In this document: in pieces, positions 9,882-17,808 of the stretch
How the letters are laid out: every line of letters starts with the position of its first letter
Numbering within the stretch: the stretch's first letter is position 1
Assembly: GCA_034698045.1 (NCBI GenBank)
Contig: JAQGAU010001067.1
Location: 1-21,685 of the forward strand
DNA length: 21,685 bases
Direction of reading: 5' to 3'
Source of the DNA: Paramacrobiotus richtersi
Taxonomy: Eukaryota > Tardigrada > Eutardigrada > Parachela > Macrobiotidae
The notes under the pieces: generated by a model
Told to the model about the DNA's origin: nothing
Databases searched by the model: none
What the model saw: only the letters and a program-made list of their open reading frames with translations
Program-made: the position numbers and the translations under genes

Positions 9882-10036
9882 TGGTGAAGGTCAGTCTCAT
9901 AGTTATAAGCGGATTTCAGGACCACGAAATCCTTCTCATTCTAATCTAGATTGTAAACTCTCCTCAAACACGTTCTGAGAATTTTTTTAGGATTACTCAT
10001 TGTCGTACTAGTCGATTCAACGCCGCACCGCCTGAT

Positions 10037-10043
10037 TATATAA
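10037..10043 (+). promoter_or_regulatory. TATA box in copy 1
   Basis: TATATAA at the end of the identical core, preceded by a GC-rich stretch (CGCCGCACCGCC). A start about 25-30 nt downstream would fall near 10070. No gene with a recognisable product follows. Confidence 0.4.
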
Positions 10044-10104
10044 GAGGATTATGGCACAGCAGCGTGACATTTCTCTATGGTATATGATTTGTAGCGAAAG
10101 TCGT

Positions 10105-10158
10105 AGTAAACTATTACTATACCAGTACTAAGTACTGGTATAGAAGAATAGTCATACT
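10105..10158 (+). other. Long hairpin in copy 1
   Basis: An inverted repeat with arms AGTA, ACTATT and CTATACCAGTACT pairing with AGTACTGGTATAG, AATAGT and TACT (23 paired positions, small bulges). The inner 27 bp (10117-10143) is a perfect palindrome around one base. It starts 62 nt after the TATA box. It might be an RNA hairpin, a cruciform or a dyad protein site. Confidence 0.6.
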
Positions 10159-10500
10159 TGGCACCTGTCGTAAAATAATCATCATGGACACGTATGTAAT
10201 TGATTTTCAAGATGTTAAAAGAGGCGAGTAACATACTATGAAAGGTGCGCTACGATAGGGGGCATTACAAAACTCATACGTCACAAGTTAGTGATCCGTA
10301 GATGCCGTACGTATCGAAAAACCAATAATATATTTACCTGACCAAAACCCATCCGGGGCGCATTCTGCTGAATGCGTTCGGCACGTGGCATGCAAAAGCA
10401 GGAGAAAAACTTGCTTAATTTTTATGGTATGCTTTATAGTCTTACTTGTTAGATACAATAAATAATCAAACATCCACTTTTAGGAATGATTAACACTCAC

Positions 10501-10654
10501 CGAAACCAATGTATTCAAATCCACGTAAGAATTTATAAACCGGAAATGAAGGCTGTCGTTAACAACAGAAGTAGAAAGCATTTCGAATACCAAATTCGAA
10601 ATGGATTCAGAAAATGAAACCGTAACTGCGGTGCGGACCACTTTTTGAATGTAT
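10501..10654 (-). other. Possible internal exon (unrecognised)
   Basis: On the minus strand a 154-nt open segment is bounded by a good acceptor (TTTTACCCAG, ending at 10655) and a good donor (TCG|GTGAGTG after 10501). One frame reads through as a mixed hydrophobic/polar sequence (e.g. NLVFEMLSTSVVNDSLHF). I do not recognise it. A chance match is quite possible. Confidence 0.2.
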
Positions 10655-11226
10655 CTGGGTAAAACTGAACTGATCATGTAAGTAAATCAGCAGCATTGCT
10701 ATTATTCTCATGAACTGCGCATGCTATCAGAAACAGGCTGATTACAGCGTTCAAATTACTTTTCTCCAACAAAATAATCTAAAACAGCTCACTACGTGCG
10801 CATAATCGACCATGATTATGATCTCATATCCTACGAAAAATGAACAGCCACTATTCAGCAAACATATGTGCAGTAATGTATTGCTTATCTTATTACTTTT
10901 ACAAGAAGAACCATTAATGATATTTCCTGGCTCGGTGTTCTCTTCCGTGACTAATGTAATCTGCCAACTGTACACAAAAACCTTCTGATGTTTTTTTTCG
11001 ATTGCACATCCAACTTGACCCAAGTACAAGCAGCTACAGCACCACAGCTGATCGTGATTGTTATGTCATTAATCTTATCTTACAGACATATCTTCTGACA
11101 GCAGTTCCTGCTGCAGAGTTTTTTCTCGTTCTAAGCTAGTTTGTAAACTCTTTTCAGTCACGTTCTGATAATTTTTTCTGGGATTGCTCATCGGCGTATT
11201 GGTAGCTGAACGCCGCACCGCCTGAT

Positions 11227-11233
11227 TATATAA
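11227..11233 (+). promoter_or_regulatory. TATA box in copy 2
   Basis: TATATAA at the end of the identical core, as in copy 1. The glycosylase-like gene starts 1.1 kb downstream, so a link to it would need an unseen leader exon. Confidence 0.35.
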
Positions 11234-11312
11234 CAGGACATACCACAGCAGCGTGATGCATTGACTTTTTTCATATACTTTGGTATTGTTATAATTTTGT
11301 AATGAAAGTCTT

Positions 11313-11353
11313 AGTATAACTAATTAGGCTGCCAAAGCAGCATTAGTAATACT
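11313..11353 (+). other. Hairpin in copy 2
   Basis: Arms AGTAT, ACTAAT and GCTGC pair with GCAGC, ATTAGT and ATACT around a CAAA loop, with one mismatch and a three-base bulge. It sits where copy 1 has its own hairpin, but the inner stem sequence is different. Confidence 0.6.
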
Positions 11354-11653
11354 TGCCACGTACCGAAAATTTTCGGTTATCTTCCGATAGCCGTCTTTGA
11401 GAAGCGGTCTGGTACGTGTGTGTCATGGTACACATCAACATGTACAAACTCAACATTCCGGTCCACAGCGCTTAGATTAACTACATATTACTGATATGCA
11501 CCGTATAATGCACGTTATTAAGCCACCGTACTTTGGAACATAATATGGAACTTCTGGTATGTTGATGTCAGTACTGCTTATCAGGCGTTTGATGACATGG
11601 TGGAATCAGCAACCGTGGTGGTTCAAAGGCCGCTTTTGCATACGCCGTGCCAT

Positions 11654-11738
11654 CGGCACGCGCTACCGGCTGAGCCTCCTACTTGGAGGAAGAACTTTGG
11701 TCCGCTTGCTAAGAAATCTGTCGATTCACGTGTGAAAC
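11654..11738 (+). repeat. 85-nt block shared with 16464-16548, copy A
   Basis: Aligns without gaps to 16464-16548. Strongest shared parts are ACGCGCTACC, AAGAACTTTG and TGTGAAAC. It lies upstream of the first glycosylase-like gene; copy B lies upstream of the second. Stops fall at different places in the two copies, so the block is probably not coding. Confidence 0.6.
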
Positions 11739-12004
11739 ACTGCTTACAGCATACAGATCTGTACTTGCGTACTGCGTGATCATGTTATCTTCGAAACTTC
11801 GAAAGGATATCGTCGCTGTGGAACGAGCTATGCTTTCCACGAGAAGCATATAACTCACTGCGATCCTTCGAAACAGCATTAGCTGCCGTCAACTGGAAGG
11901 ATATTAAGGAAATTCAAAAATTCGTGTCTCTGCCGTATAATATGTAGTCGCTGTCGTTATCATAACTTACATTCTTGCTCATTTTCTAGTGCGTGGCTAG
12001 CCGT

Positions 12005-12011
12005 TATAAAT
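12005..12011 (+). promoter_or_regulatory. Possible TATA box of glycosylase-like gene 1
   Basis: TATAAAT about 320 nt before the ATG. A LINE-like tail lies between the two, so the original leader may have been lengthened by that insertion. Confidence 0.25.
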
Positions 12012-12130
12012 GCTTGGCCGAACTCGTGATCACTTCGTTTCATCGCTTGTCTTTCTGTTAATCAACTTACCGTTCTGCATTTTCTATGTTATTGTGTTGC
12101 TTTGCATTTAATCTCATGGTACAGCATTGA

Positions 12131-12203
12131 GCCTCTGTCCAATGCCAAAGAGGGGGCATTGCCCCGTTGCAGGAAGACAATAAACCTTTATTATTATTAT
12201 TAT
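12131..12203 (+). mobile_element. 3' end of a LINE-like retroposon with (TTA)n tail
   Basis: A hairpin (CAATGCC at 12140-12146 with GGCATTG at 12155-12161) is followed by AATAAA (12179-12184) and about five TTA units (12188-12203). A 3' hairpin plus a trinucleotide tail is typical of several non-LTR retroposon clades. No coding part is left; the 5' limit is unknown. It could also be the 3' end of an ordinary transcript. Confidence 0.5.
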
Positions 12204-12327
12204 CCAGTATGTACATGAAAGCGATAAAGAAGGCTTCCATCTCAATGAAAAGTTGATTTCGATGCTGTTTTCGCTTTGATTTGTGCATTGAGTTGAAAAT
12301 TAGCACTTTTGCGGTAACACGGGGAGG

Positions 12328-13473
12328 ATGGCTGTTCCCTATACCAAACAAAAATGGGTTGAGGAAGTAACAAGCACTAGGTATATTCCCGAAGAATGGA
12401 ACTTCCTCAAAACGATGAAACAACGAGAACTAGTAAAAAGAATCCTTCCCAAGGTTTATGATAGATACATCGTCCATGAAGGATGTGAATGGACAGCCAG
12501 TCCGCACTGGACGGAGATGTTCGCGTGGACTAAGTACTGCGCTCCTACAGACATACGCGCCATCATTGTACTCATGGAACCCCTGCCGCCTGGACACAGA
12601 TTCGTTAGCACAGGAATGGCTTTAGGAGTACGTGGACCGGGATACGCCACCGGAGTTGACACGGTACTCAACTTCTTACGAATCTTAGATGGCTTATACC
12701 GTAATATGTACAACATGGACCATAACATGGACATCAGCCCCGACCAAGCATCTGCAGATGCGTTTTTCACTGCCAGCGATGTCACGAAGTCTTATGTGCG
12801 AAACTGCAACTTTGATCCACGGGAGCTGAGTGAACAAGGGGTTCTCTGCTTTAACGTAGCGCTGACAAGAGGTGATCCAGCAAATGACAAACGCTATGCC
12901 TACGGTAAAGGCTGGACACGGAGTTACGATGTTTATAATATTTGGTTAGAGTTCATGATCGCAGTGCTGAAAGAACTGCTCAGGCAAGCTGCAAAGGCGG
13001 ACCGTGAGGTGGTAGTTTTTCAGTTCTATAGAGATATGAATGATACAATTGGTTCCGCAGTTCGCTGCACTGACGATAGTGCCTACCGTCCGAACCTCCG
13101 CTACATCACTGTCAGACCGGATTTCATGCAGCGTGGCGCTTCCGGAATGTGCGCACATTTAGGACATTTTAAAGCGGAACATGTAGAAATCTACATCCGA
13201 GAAGTCATGGGAATGCTGGCGTACTTCAGGAAACCTTACGCGCTGAATAGTAAGGTGGTGATTATGGAGTTTTCGCAGGAAAAGGAACAGAAGCTGGCCT
13301 ATCGTAGCGCATCCGAAAGAGAAAGAGCTATTATGAAGAGGAAACGAAAGAAAGAGAAAAGGCAAGAAAAATCATTTGCTAAACTTGGAAATGCTTTTGA
13401 CTGGGCGGTTGACATTCTGGTGGCACACTTTACCAAGCTTACTGTGCCACTGGAATTGGATGTGGAGTTTTAG
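12328..13473 (+). CDS. Uracil-DNA glycosylase-like protein with degenerate active site (paralogue 1)
   Basis: Intronless, 381 aa; ATG 12328 is the first in frame after a TAG. The motif order follows family-1 uracil-DNA glycosylase (UNG): N-terminal EEWNFLKTM; EMFAWTKYCAPTDIRAII just before the active-site loop; VLMEPLPPGHR (83-85 MEP) where UNG has GQDPYH; GMALGV (96-101) where UNG has a GLAFSV-like strand; GVLCFNVALT (171-180) matching GVLLLN with the uracil-contacting Asn kept (176); VVVFQFY (218-224); and VRPDFMQRG where UNG has HPSPLS. Thus catalytic Asp becomes Glu and the loop His becomes Arg, so glycosylase activity is doubtful. A basic run (residues 329-344) could be a nuclear signal. 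It may bind DNA or act as an accessory factor (inference). A broken paralogue lies at 16913. The resemblance is by eye and needs a profile or fold test. Confidence 0.6.
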   Translation: MAVPYTKQKWVEEVTSTRYIPEEWNFLKTMKQRELVKRILPKVYDRYIVHEGCEWTASPHWTEMFAWTKYCAPTDIRAIIVLMEPLPPGHRFVSTGMALGVRGPGYATGVDTVLNFLRILDGLYRNMYNMDHNMDISPDQASADAFFTASDVTKSYVRNCNFDPRELSEQGVLCFNVALTRGDPANDKRYAYGKGWTRSYDVYNIWLEFMIAVLKELLRQAAKADREVVVFQFYRDMNDTIGSAVRCTDDSAYRPNLRYITVRPDFMQRGASGMCAHLGHFKAEHVEIYIREVMGMLAYFRKPYALNSKVVIMEFSQEKEQKLAYRSASERERAIMKRKRKKEKRQEKSFAKLGNAFDWAVDILVAHFTKLTVPLELDVEF

Positions 13474-13616
13474 GAACATTAGTGTAAGATGGTAGTGGTT
13501 CTGTATTGCTGGTTTTATCTTAGCATTCGGCCAATAATTCGTTCAGCAACAGATAATTTATGTACTGTTGCAATAATTGTTTTTTGTCTGAGCATAACGG
13601 TATAATACGCTTGTTT

Positions 13617-13622
13617 AATAAA
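13617..13622 (+). terminator. Poly(A) signal of glycosylase-like gene 1
   Basis: AATAAA 144 nt after the stop codon, followed by a T-rich stretch. Confidence 0.6.
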
Positions 13623-14935
13623 GTCTTACTTTCTGACGCAGTCGGTAGTACATTGCTGTATAACAGTTTATGATGCCGTACGTGCCGAAAACAGAAAGAA
13701 CGAGTGATTTTGATCGCAACATTTCTCCCGAGCTCAGAAACGGCCGTTTAATTTTCACGGATTTCGTGCAACGCCATAATCCCAAGTCAGCGATATATCA
13801 AGTCAAATACATCAGCAGTTTTCTCTCCTGTGATGCCGTCCATTATACATAACTATCTCTCTGTTTCTCTGACATTGAATGTCATGCGAAACACATGGCA
13901 CCTGATGGCCCAAAATGGCCAGAGGAATAGATTATCTCTGTCTCCACACTGCGAGAACTAAAGCTAGTTGATGACCTTTAGCAATATAAAAATCGATGAT
14001 TCTCGCAAATGCTGTACCATGTGTTTCGAGAGAAGCAAACTACGAACCAACTTATACCGTATGAGCTCGACTGACGCACTGAACTTTTGTCGATAAACGA
14101 TTTACAACATCAAAGGTATTGCCCACCCATTCTGGTAGCGTCGCCAGATGGACTTCAAGCCAGCGGTTTTTCGGATATACTCGATTCGGCAATAGTAGTG
14201 CTTCCCAAGTTGGTTAGTAAGAAGTTATATGCATACAGTCCACTCTACGCCTTCGCACGAGACTCTAGCCACGCTATTTGCTGCACATCGCTGTAGGCAT
14301 ATTCGGCTGGATTTAAAATTGTATTCTCTCTACGAAACACTTTAGCGTTTTCCTATATCTAACCGGAATGTATGACTGACGGTAGATCACGAACCTGCGG
14401 TCTAACCTTTATGCAAGTGAGTAAACCCATAAGCGTTTTTGTTTCATTATTGAAAACCGCTTGCAGTTGCGCCATTTCTCTCCTATACAGAAATGCGTAG
14501 CGTGAGAAATTTCTTCGCATTTTTTGCCAGCATACAAACAAATTGTTTTCAGAACGGTAACTTATTTATTTACTTGAAAACAGTAGAGTACAGAAGGATG
14601 GCTGACAACAGTCACATGAAAAAAGAAACGAAAAGCTAAACCAACAGTAGCACACTACTTAACCCCTTGGGGGCGAACATCGATTTCACGCACAAACAAA
14701 TGATCAACAAGATGTGGGTGATAAAATGTATGCATTTATTTTACTCGATGGCTGGCTGCTCGTCGTAACTTATCTAACTAAAAACATGGTCTAAGCGTGT
14801 AGATAAATATGGCGAAGAACACAAGCGACGTAATTTACGGATAACTAAATAAATTAAAGTGTTATGATACCTTAAACTATAAATGAACGCAAAATTCAAC
14901 CAAAACTTGTCAAAATCGCAAAGCGACGCGCATTT
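13623..14935. other. Gene-free spacer
   Basis: Only frames of 60-69 codons on either strand, with no recognisable motif or good splice pattern. The right part presumably holds the 3' untranslated region of the GFRP gene. Confidence 0.45.
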
Positions 14936-15316
14936 TCAGCCTGTTTTTCCCATTTGAACTTTGGCATACGGCGGCGGCGGTTCTGATTCTCTCGGCCTAT
15001 TGTCGCTTGCCTCGAACAGCGGTCCGTGCAGTGTCCAGGCATATTCCACTACACCGGGATAACTGGGTTTACCGCAGGATGTCATGCCGACCACGCGATA
15101 CCCAATGGCTTCCAGCTTATCCAGCACTTCACGCGGTCCACAGTTGGCGGAATAGCATGCCCATGCTGGCCGGCTGTCCATGGGGTGGTTGGACCTTGTA
15201 ACACGCTCAGCGCCGAGATGGGCCATCAACGCCGGATTGGAGTGGCTGTTGCCCAGTACGGTCGATGTGGCATTGGCCCAATCTTGGCATCGGCAACTGA
15301 TGATAATATGCGGCAT
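14936..15316 (-). CDS. GCHFR: GTP cyclohydrolase I feedback regulatory protein (GFRP)
   Basis: 126 aa from ATG 15316. The core matches the GFRP family: start MPHIIIS; NPALMAHLGAERV near 27-39; VLDKLEAIGYRVVGMTSCG at 64-82; ending AWTLHGP. In animals GFRP binds GTP cyclohydrolase I and mediates its inhibition by tetrahydrobiopterin and activation by phenylalanine, setting pterin cofactor supply (family knowledge). The usual length is about 84 residues. Here there is a short insertion after GKP and a roughly 28-residue tail rich in Pro, Glu and Arg with a PPPPY sequence (113-117), a possible WW-domain ligand. The ATG was chosen because the family starts there and a splice acceptor (TTTCTTTAG) ends one base before it. 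Confidence 0.85.
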   Translation of the reverse strand: MPHIIISCRCQDWANATSTVLGNSHSNPALMAHLGAERVTRSNHPMDSRPAWACYSANCGPREVLDKLEAIGYRVVGMTSCGKPSYPGVVEYAWTLHGPLFEASDNRPRESEPPPPYAKVQMGKTG

Positions 15317-15317
15317 T

Positions 15318-15375
15318 CTAAAGAAATTATTTTGTTGAAAAGCACACACATGCTGTTCGATTTTGTCAAACGTAC
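15318..15375 (-). other. Candidate 58-nt intron in the GFRP 5' leader
   Basis: Donor AAG|GTACGT and acceptor TTTCTTTAG|A bound a 58-nt segment. Without removal the frame runs on upstream with no family similarity. The size matches the short intron in the glutamate receptor gene. Confidence 0.5.
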
Positions 15376-15424
15376 CTTGATCCTTTACCACTGTTGAAAT
15401 CGCAAGAAGTTCGTGAAAGATCAA

Positions 15425-16463
15425 TAAATCCTAAAACTTTGTTAGGTGACCGCTGGTGCTGCCTGCTGCAGTCGATGGTTAAATAATTTAAATCTGATAA
15501 TTTCAACTAAAATCCGTAACTCAGTGATTACAATTATTGTCTGCGATAGACTGCATGATATTCCTACTGCAAGAAGATCTATACTCCTTAATAGTCCTTA
15601 AAGCAGCGCGATACCGCATGGGTACGAGTTTAGCATGGGTACTACTTACTACTGGAAATCATGAGGGAGATACCTGATTGCATGCAGCAGCCGTGGCTCA
15701 TCTATGGTCAATCAGCATACAGCTTTCCGGATCTATAACAAGCTACCAGGATCCAGGTCATATTAAGCAGGGAACAGACAGAACTCAAGTAACAGTGATC
15801 TCGCAAACAACTGAAACAATACCCGGATTTTCGATGAATCCTGCACGTTACTTATACATCACTTAGTTTCGCATGACCGCCTTTCTGCGGTGTGTAGAGA
15901 AGGAACGCGGCTCGCTCTTCGTATAACCTATGCGGAAAATTACAGGATAGTATGCTTCGAATGATTTTAAATCGGATGACAGTGCCGTACGCGGCATGTT
16001 AAATCAGCTTGGCTACGGTCGAAAATGTCATGTTATAGTACAAACGAATGTACAGTAACTAGCAAATAAGATCATATTTTTCTGCCTGAACAAAAGAACC
16101 AGTCTAGATCATCGGCACACAAATTTCCCCGAAGCAGTTTCCAATTTCACGAGAACAATTGGATTGTACATTACCGTGATATTACAGGTTTAAGGTTAAA
16201 TTAAACAACACTTTGAGTCTGTGTTAACCTGTGCACACAGCTTCACGCCAGTCACCGACGTATTGTCTAGCAAATTTTTGGCCAAGGAGAATAACCAAAA
16301 CTTTCGGACAATAAAAGGCAAAGTTACCTGGCGAGCTTGTTAGATTTCTGACATGTAAATACCGTCTGACATCGACGATCGTGGAACGAACAACCGTGCC
16401 GGCTCATTATCCACACTTTCAAATTGCGCTAGTACTCCATGTTTAAGTTGCGCTTCCATTTAC
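15425..16463. other. Gene-free spacer
   Basis: No convincing gene; presumably holds the GFRP promoter (divergent, near 15425-15600), but no TATA box stands out. Confidence 0.4.
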
Positions 16464-16548
16464 CGGTACGCGCTACCAACTGCGATTTAGACTTTAACCA
16501 AGAACTTTGATCGGTGTGCTGAGGAATTTCCCGCTTCTTATGTGAAAC
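16464..16548 (+). repeat. 85-nt block shared with 11654-11738, copy B
   Basis: Gapless match to copy A. It precedes paralogue 2 by about 450 nt, whereas copy A is about 900 nt from the matching point of paralogue 1. This fits one duplication carrying gene and upstream DNA, with later loss or insertion in between. Confidence 0.6.
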
Positions 16549-16912
16549 GCATGACATTTCTCCACACTCCACACATGTCACATCATCACACATCCGTTTA
16601 TTCATGTCCTGTGTAGTTTGTACCGTGGATAGGAATGTTATGAGGACGGCCCAGTAAATGTACTGGCTCGGTGTGCAACAGTAAGATAGTTTAATGAAAA
16701 ATCGCTTTGAAGCACTCTGCGTACATCGAATTACGTACTTCCTGTGCAAATGTTCGTGAATAATCAATAAGCGCCGCGTGGCTACGAGCTTAGATTCTAG
16801 AAGTATCTCACTACGGCGTGTATCAGTTAAGAGCGCTATACAAACACGGTTATACGCCAGTTTAAACTTACTCGGGCTGTTTTCCCTTTTCCGCTTCGTT
16901 TCGATATCCAAG

Positions 16913-17693
16913 CGAAGTGCGTGCCGTTATTCTATTACAAGAGCCTATACCGCCTAATCGTCAAAACTTCCGCAGCAACGGATTGGCTCTGGGATGTGAA
17001 AAACTGAAAGACAACGCCAAAATAGGAACCCCGTGTCCCTATGGTCCCGCTCACAACAAGGAAGACTGCAAATGCTGTGGAGTTCAAGCGATTTGGAACT
17101 TCCTAATGATCTTAGATGGATTATACCATAACAATCAACAAAGCACTGACCAAGCGTTGGCAAACGCACCTACAGACTCTTTCAACGAATGTCCACCTGC
17201 CCATAAAAAAGTTCTGCAGGAGTGCACATTTGATCCAGGAGTGCTGAGCAGACAAGGGTTTCTGTTCTTTAACGTGGCGCTGACAAAAGGCCAAAAAGAG
17301 GAAGGTAAAGGTGAGGCAAAGAAAGGAAGCGGGGATGCTTATGACATCTGGCTAACCTACATGGTTGATGTACTAAAAAAGGTGATCGAGCTGGCTTCCA
17401 ATGCGGATCATGATGTGGTGATTTTCCAGCTGTACAAGGATGCAAGAAACGAGATTGACCGCGCCTTTCGCCGAGTCGAAGAAAAAGGGTACCAGTACCT
17501 TCCAACTCATCGATACGTAAAGATTGAACCAGATTTCATGTTCGGCCGAGGAAATGTAGTTGTACATATATTCAAATTTACACCGATTGAGATAAAGAAG
17601 TACGTCAGAAGCATTATGGAAATGCGGTCCTACCTAGAGACACAAAGCATGAAGTCGCAGAAAGAAACAGCTGCTGGCGAAAAGGAGAGATAA
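16913..17693 (+). pseudogene. Uracil-DNA glycosylase-like protein, paralogue 2 (5' incomplete, 3' frame-broken)
   Basis: About 260 codons aligning with paralogue 1 from its residue 76: VRAVILLQEPIPPNR (UNG-type Q-D-P become Q-E-P), NGLALGC, IWNFLMILDGLY, GFLFFNVALTKG with the Asn kept, DAYDIWLTYMVDVLKK, VVIFQLYKDARN, EPDFMFGRG. A 20-residue insertion with clustered Cys/His (CPYGPAHNKEDCKCCG) replaces a short loop and might bind metal. No ATG; the segment follows a long pyrimidine tract and CCAAG (16911-16912), so it looks like a 3' exon, but no exon for the missing 75 residues was found upstream. The frame ends at TAA 17691, before the C-terminal part of the paralogue, which is present downstream in another frame. 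A pseudogene is the simplest reading; a spliced gene is not excluded. Confidence 0.6.
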
Positions 17694-17697
17694 GTAG

Positions 17698-17808
17698 GAG
17701 AAGCAAGAAGTTCTTTTTCGCAGACTCAAAATCGCCTTTGAGAGTGTTCTACAGTCCATGATGGAGCATTTCAGCGAAATTCTCGCTGCACTCGAACTTA
17801 ATACCTGA
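17698..17808 (+). pseudogene. Frame-shifted C-terminal remnant of paralogue 2
   Basis: In the +1 frame after the TAA, 36 codons read as a helix matching the C terminus of paralogue 1: RLKIAFESVLQSMMEHF aligns with KLGNAFDWAVDILVAHF, and AALELNT with VPLELDV, ending at TGA 17806-17808. A pyrimidine-rich TTCTTTTTCGCAG precedes it (17711-17723), so it might be a separate exon. Confidence 0.6.

Larger units (their letters stand above)
4549..9889 (-). mobile_element. DIRS-order (Ngaro/PAT-like) tyrosine-recombinase retrotransposon, interrupted
   Basis: Three overlapping minus-strand frames in the order Gag, RT-RNase H, tyrosine recombinase define the DIRS order, which integrates with a recombinase rather than a DDE integrase. 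No DNA methyltransferase domain follows RNase H, which points to a Ngaro-like rather than DIRS1-like group (inference). Frames overlap: Gag/RT by 269 nt, RT/recombinase by 74 nt. The stated limits are the coding limits: I could not find the inverted or split direct terminal repeats. The right edge probably lies between 9889 and 9930, where similarity to another local repeat starts. The RT frame is broken by a hAT-type insertion, so this copy cannot make an intact RT, but the coding parts are otherwise free of stops, which suggests a young insertion. Confidence 0.85.
9930..10175 (+). repeat. Promoter-hairpin block, copy 1 of a diverged direct repeat
   Basis: Aligns with 11119-11370 in the same orientation. 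Shared parts in order: a TTCTAA...TTGTAAACTC segment, CACGTTCTGA, a T-rich run, a 23-nt identical core (10021-10043) ending in TATATAA, CACAGCAGCGTGA, a GAAAGTC segment, then a hairpin and ATACTTG. The left edge coincides with the likely right end of the DIRS-order element. Confidence 0.75.
11119..11370 (+). repeat. Promoter-hairpin block, copy 2
   Basis: Second copy of the block at 9930-10175; the identical 23-nt core lies at 11211-11233, exactly 1,190 nt from copy 1. Flanking parts have diverged by substitutions and small indels, so the duplication is not recent. Confidence 0.75.

Noticed and set aside
10170..11118. A third, decayed glycosylase-like copy between the two promoter blocks
   Set aside because: Looked for the EP loop, the FNVALT segment and the C-terminal helix on both strands and saw none.
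10105..11353. MicroRNA precursors
   Set aside because: The stems are only 16 and 23 bp with different sequences and no shared mature-like arm, so microRNA status is not supported without small-RNA data.
12328..13473. A recently captured viral uracil-DNA glycosylase
   Set aside because: No viral neighbours, a normal poly(A) signal, and both copies share the same derived motifs. Distant viral origin cannot be excluded but nothing here supports it.
13670..14296. Small plus-strand frames (60 and 69 codons)
   Set aside because: No motif, no splice context and no homology to neighbours.
16429..16911. 160-codon minus-strand frame ahead of glycosylase-like paralogue 2
   Set aside because: No recognisable motif, and it overlaps the 85-nt duplicated block, where the other copy has stops in the same frame.
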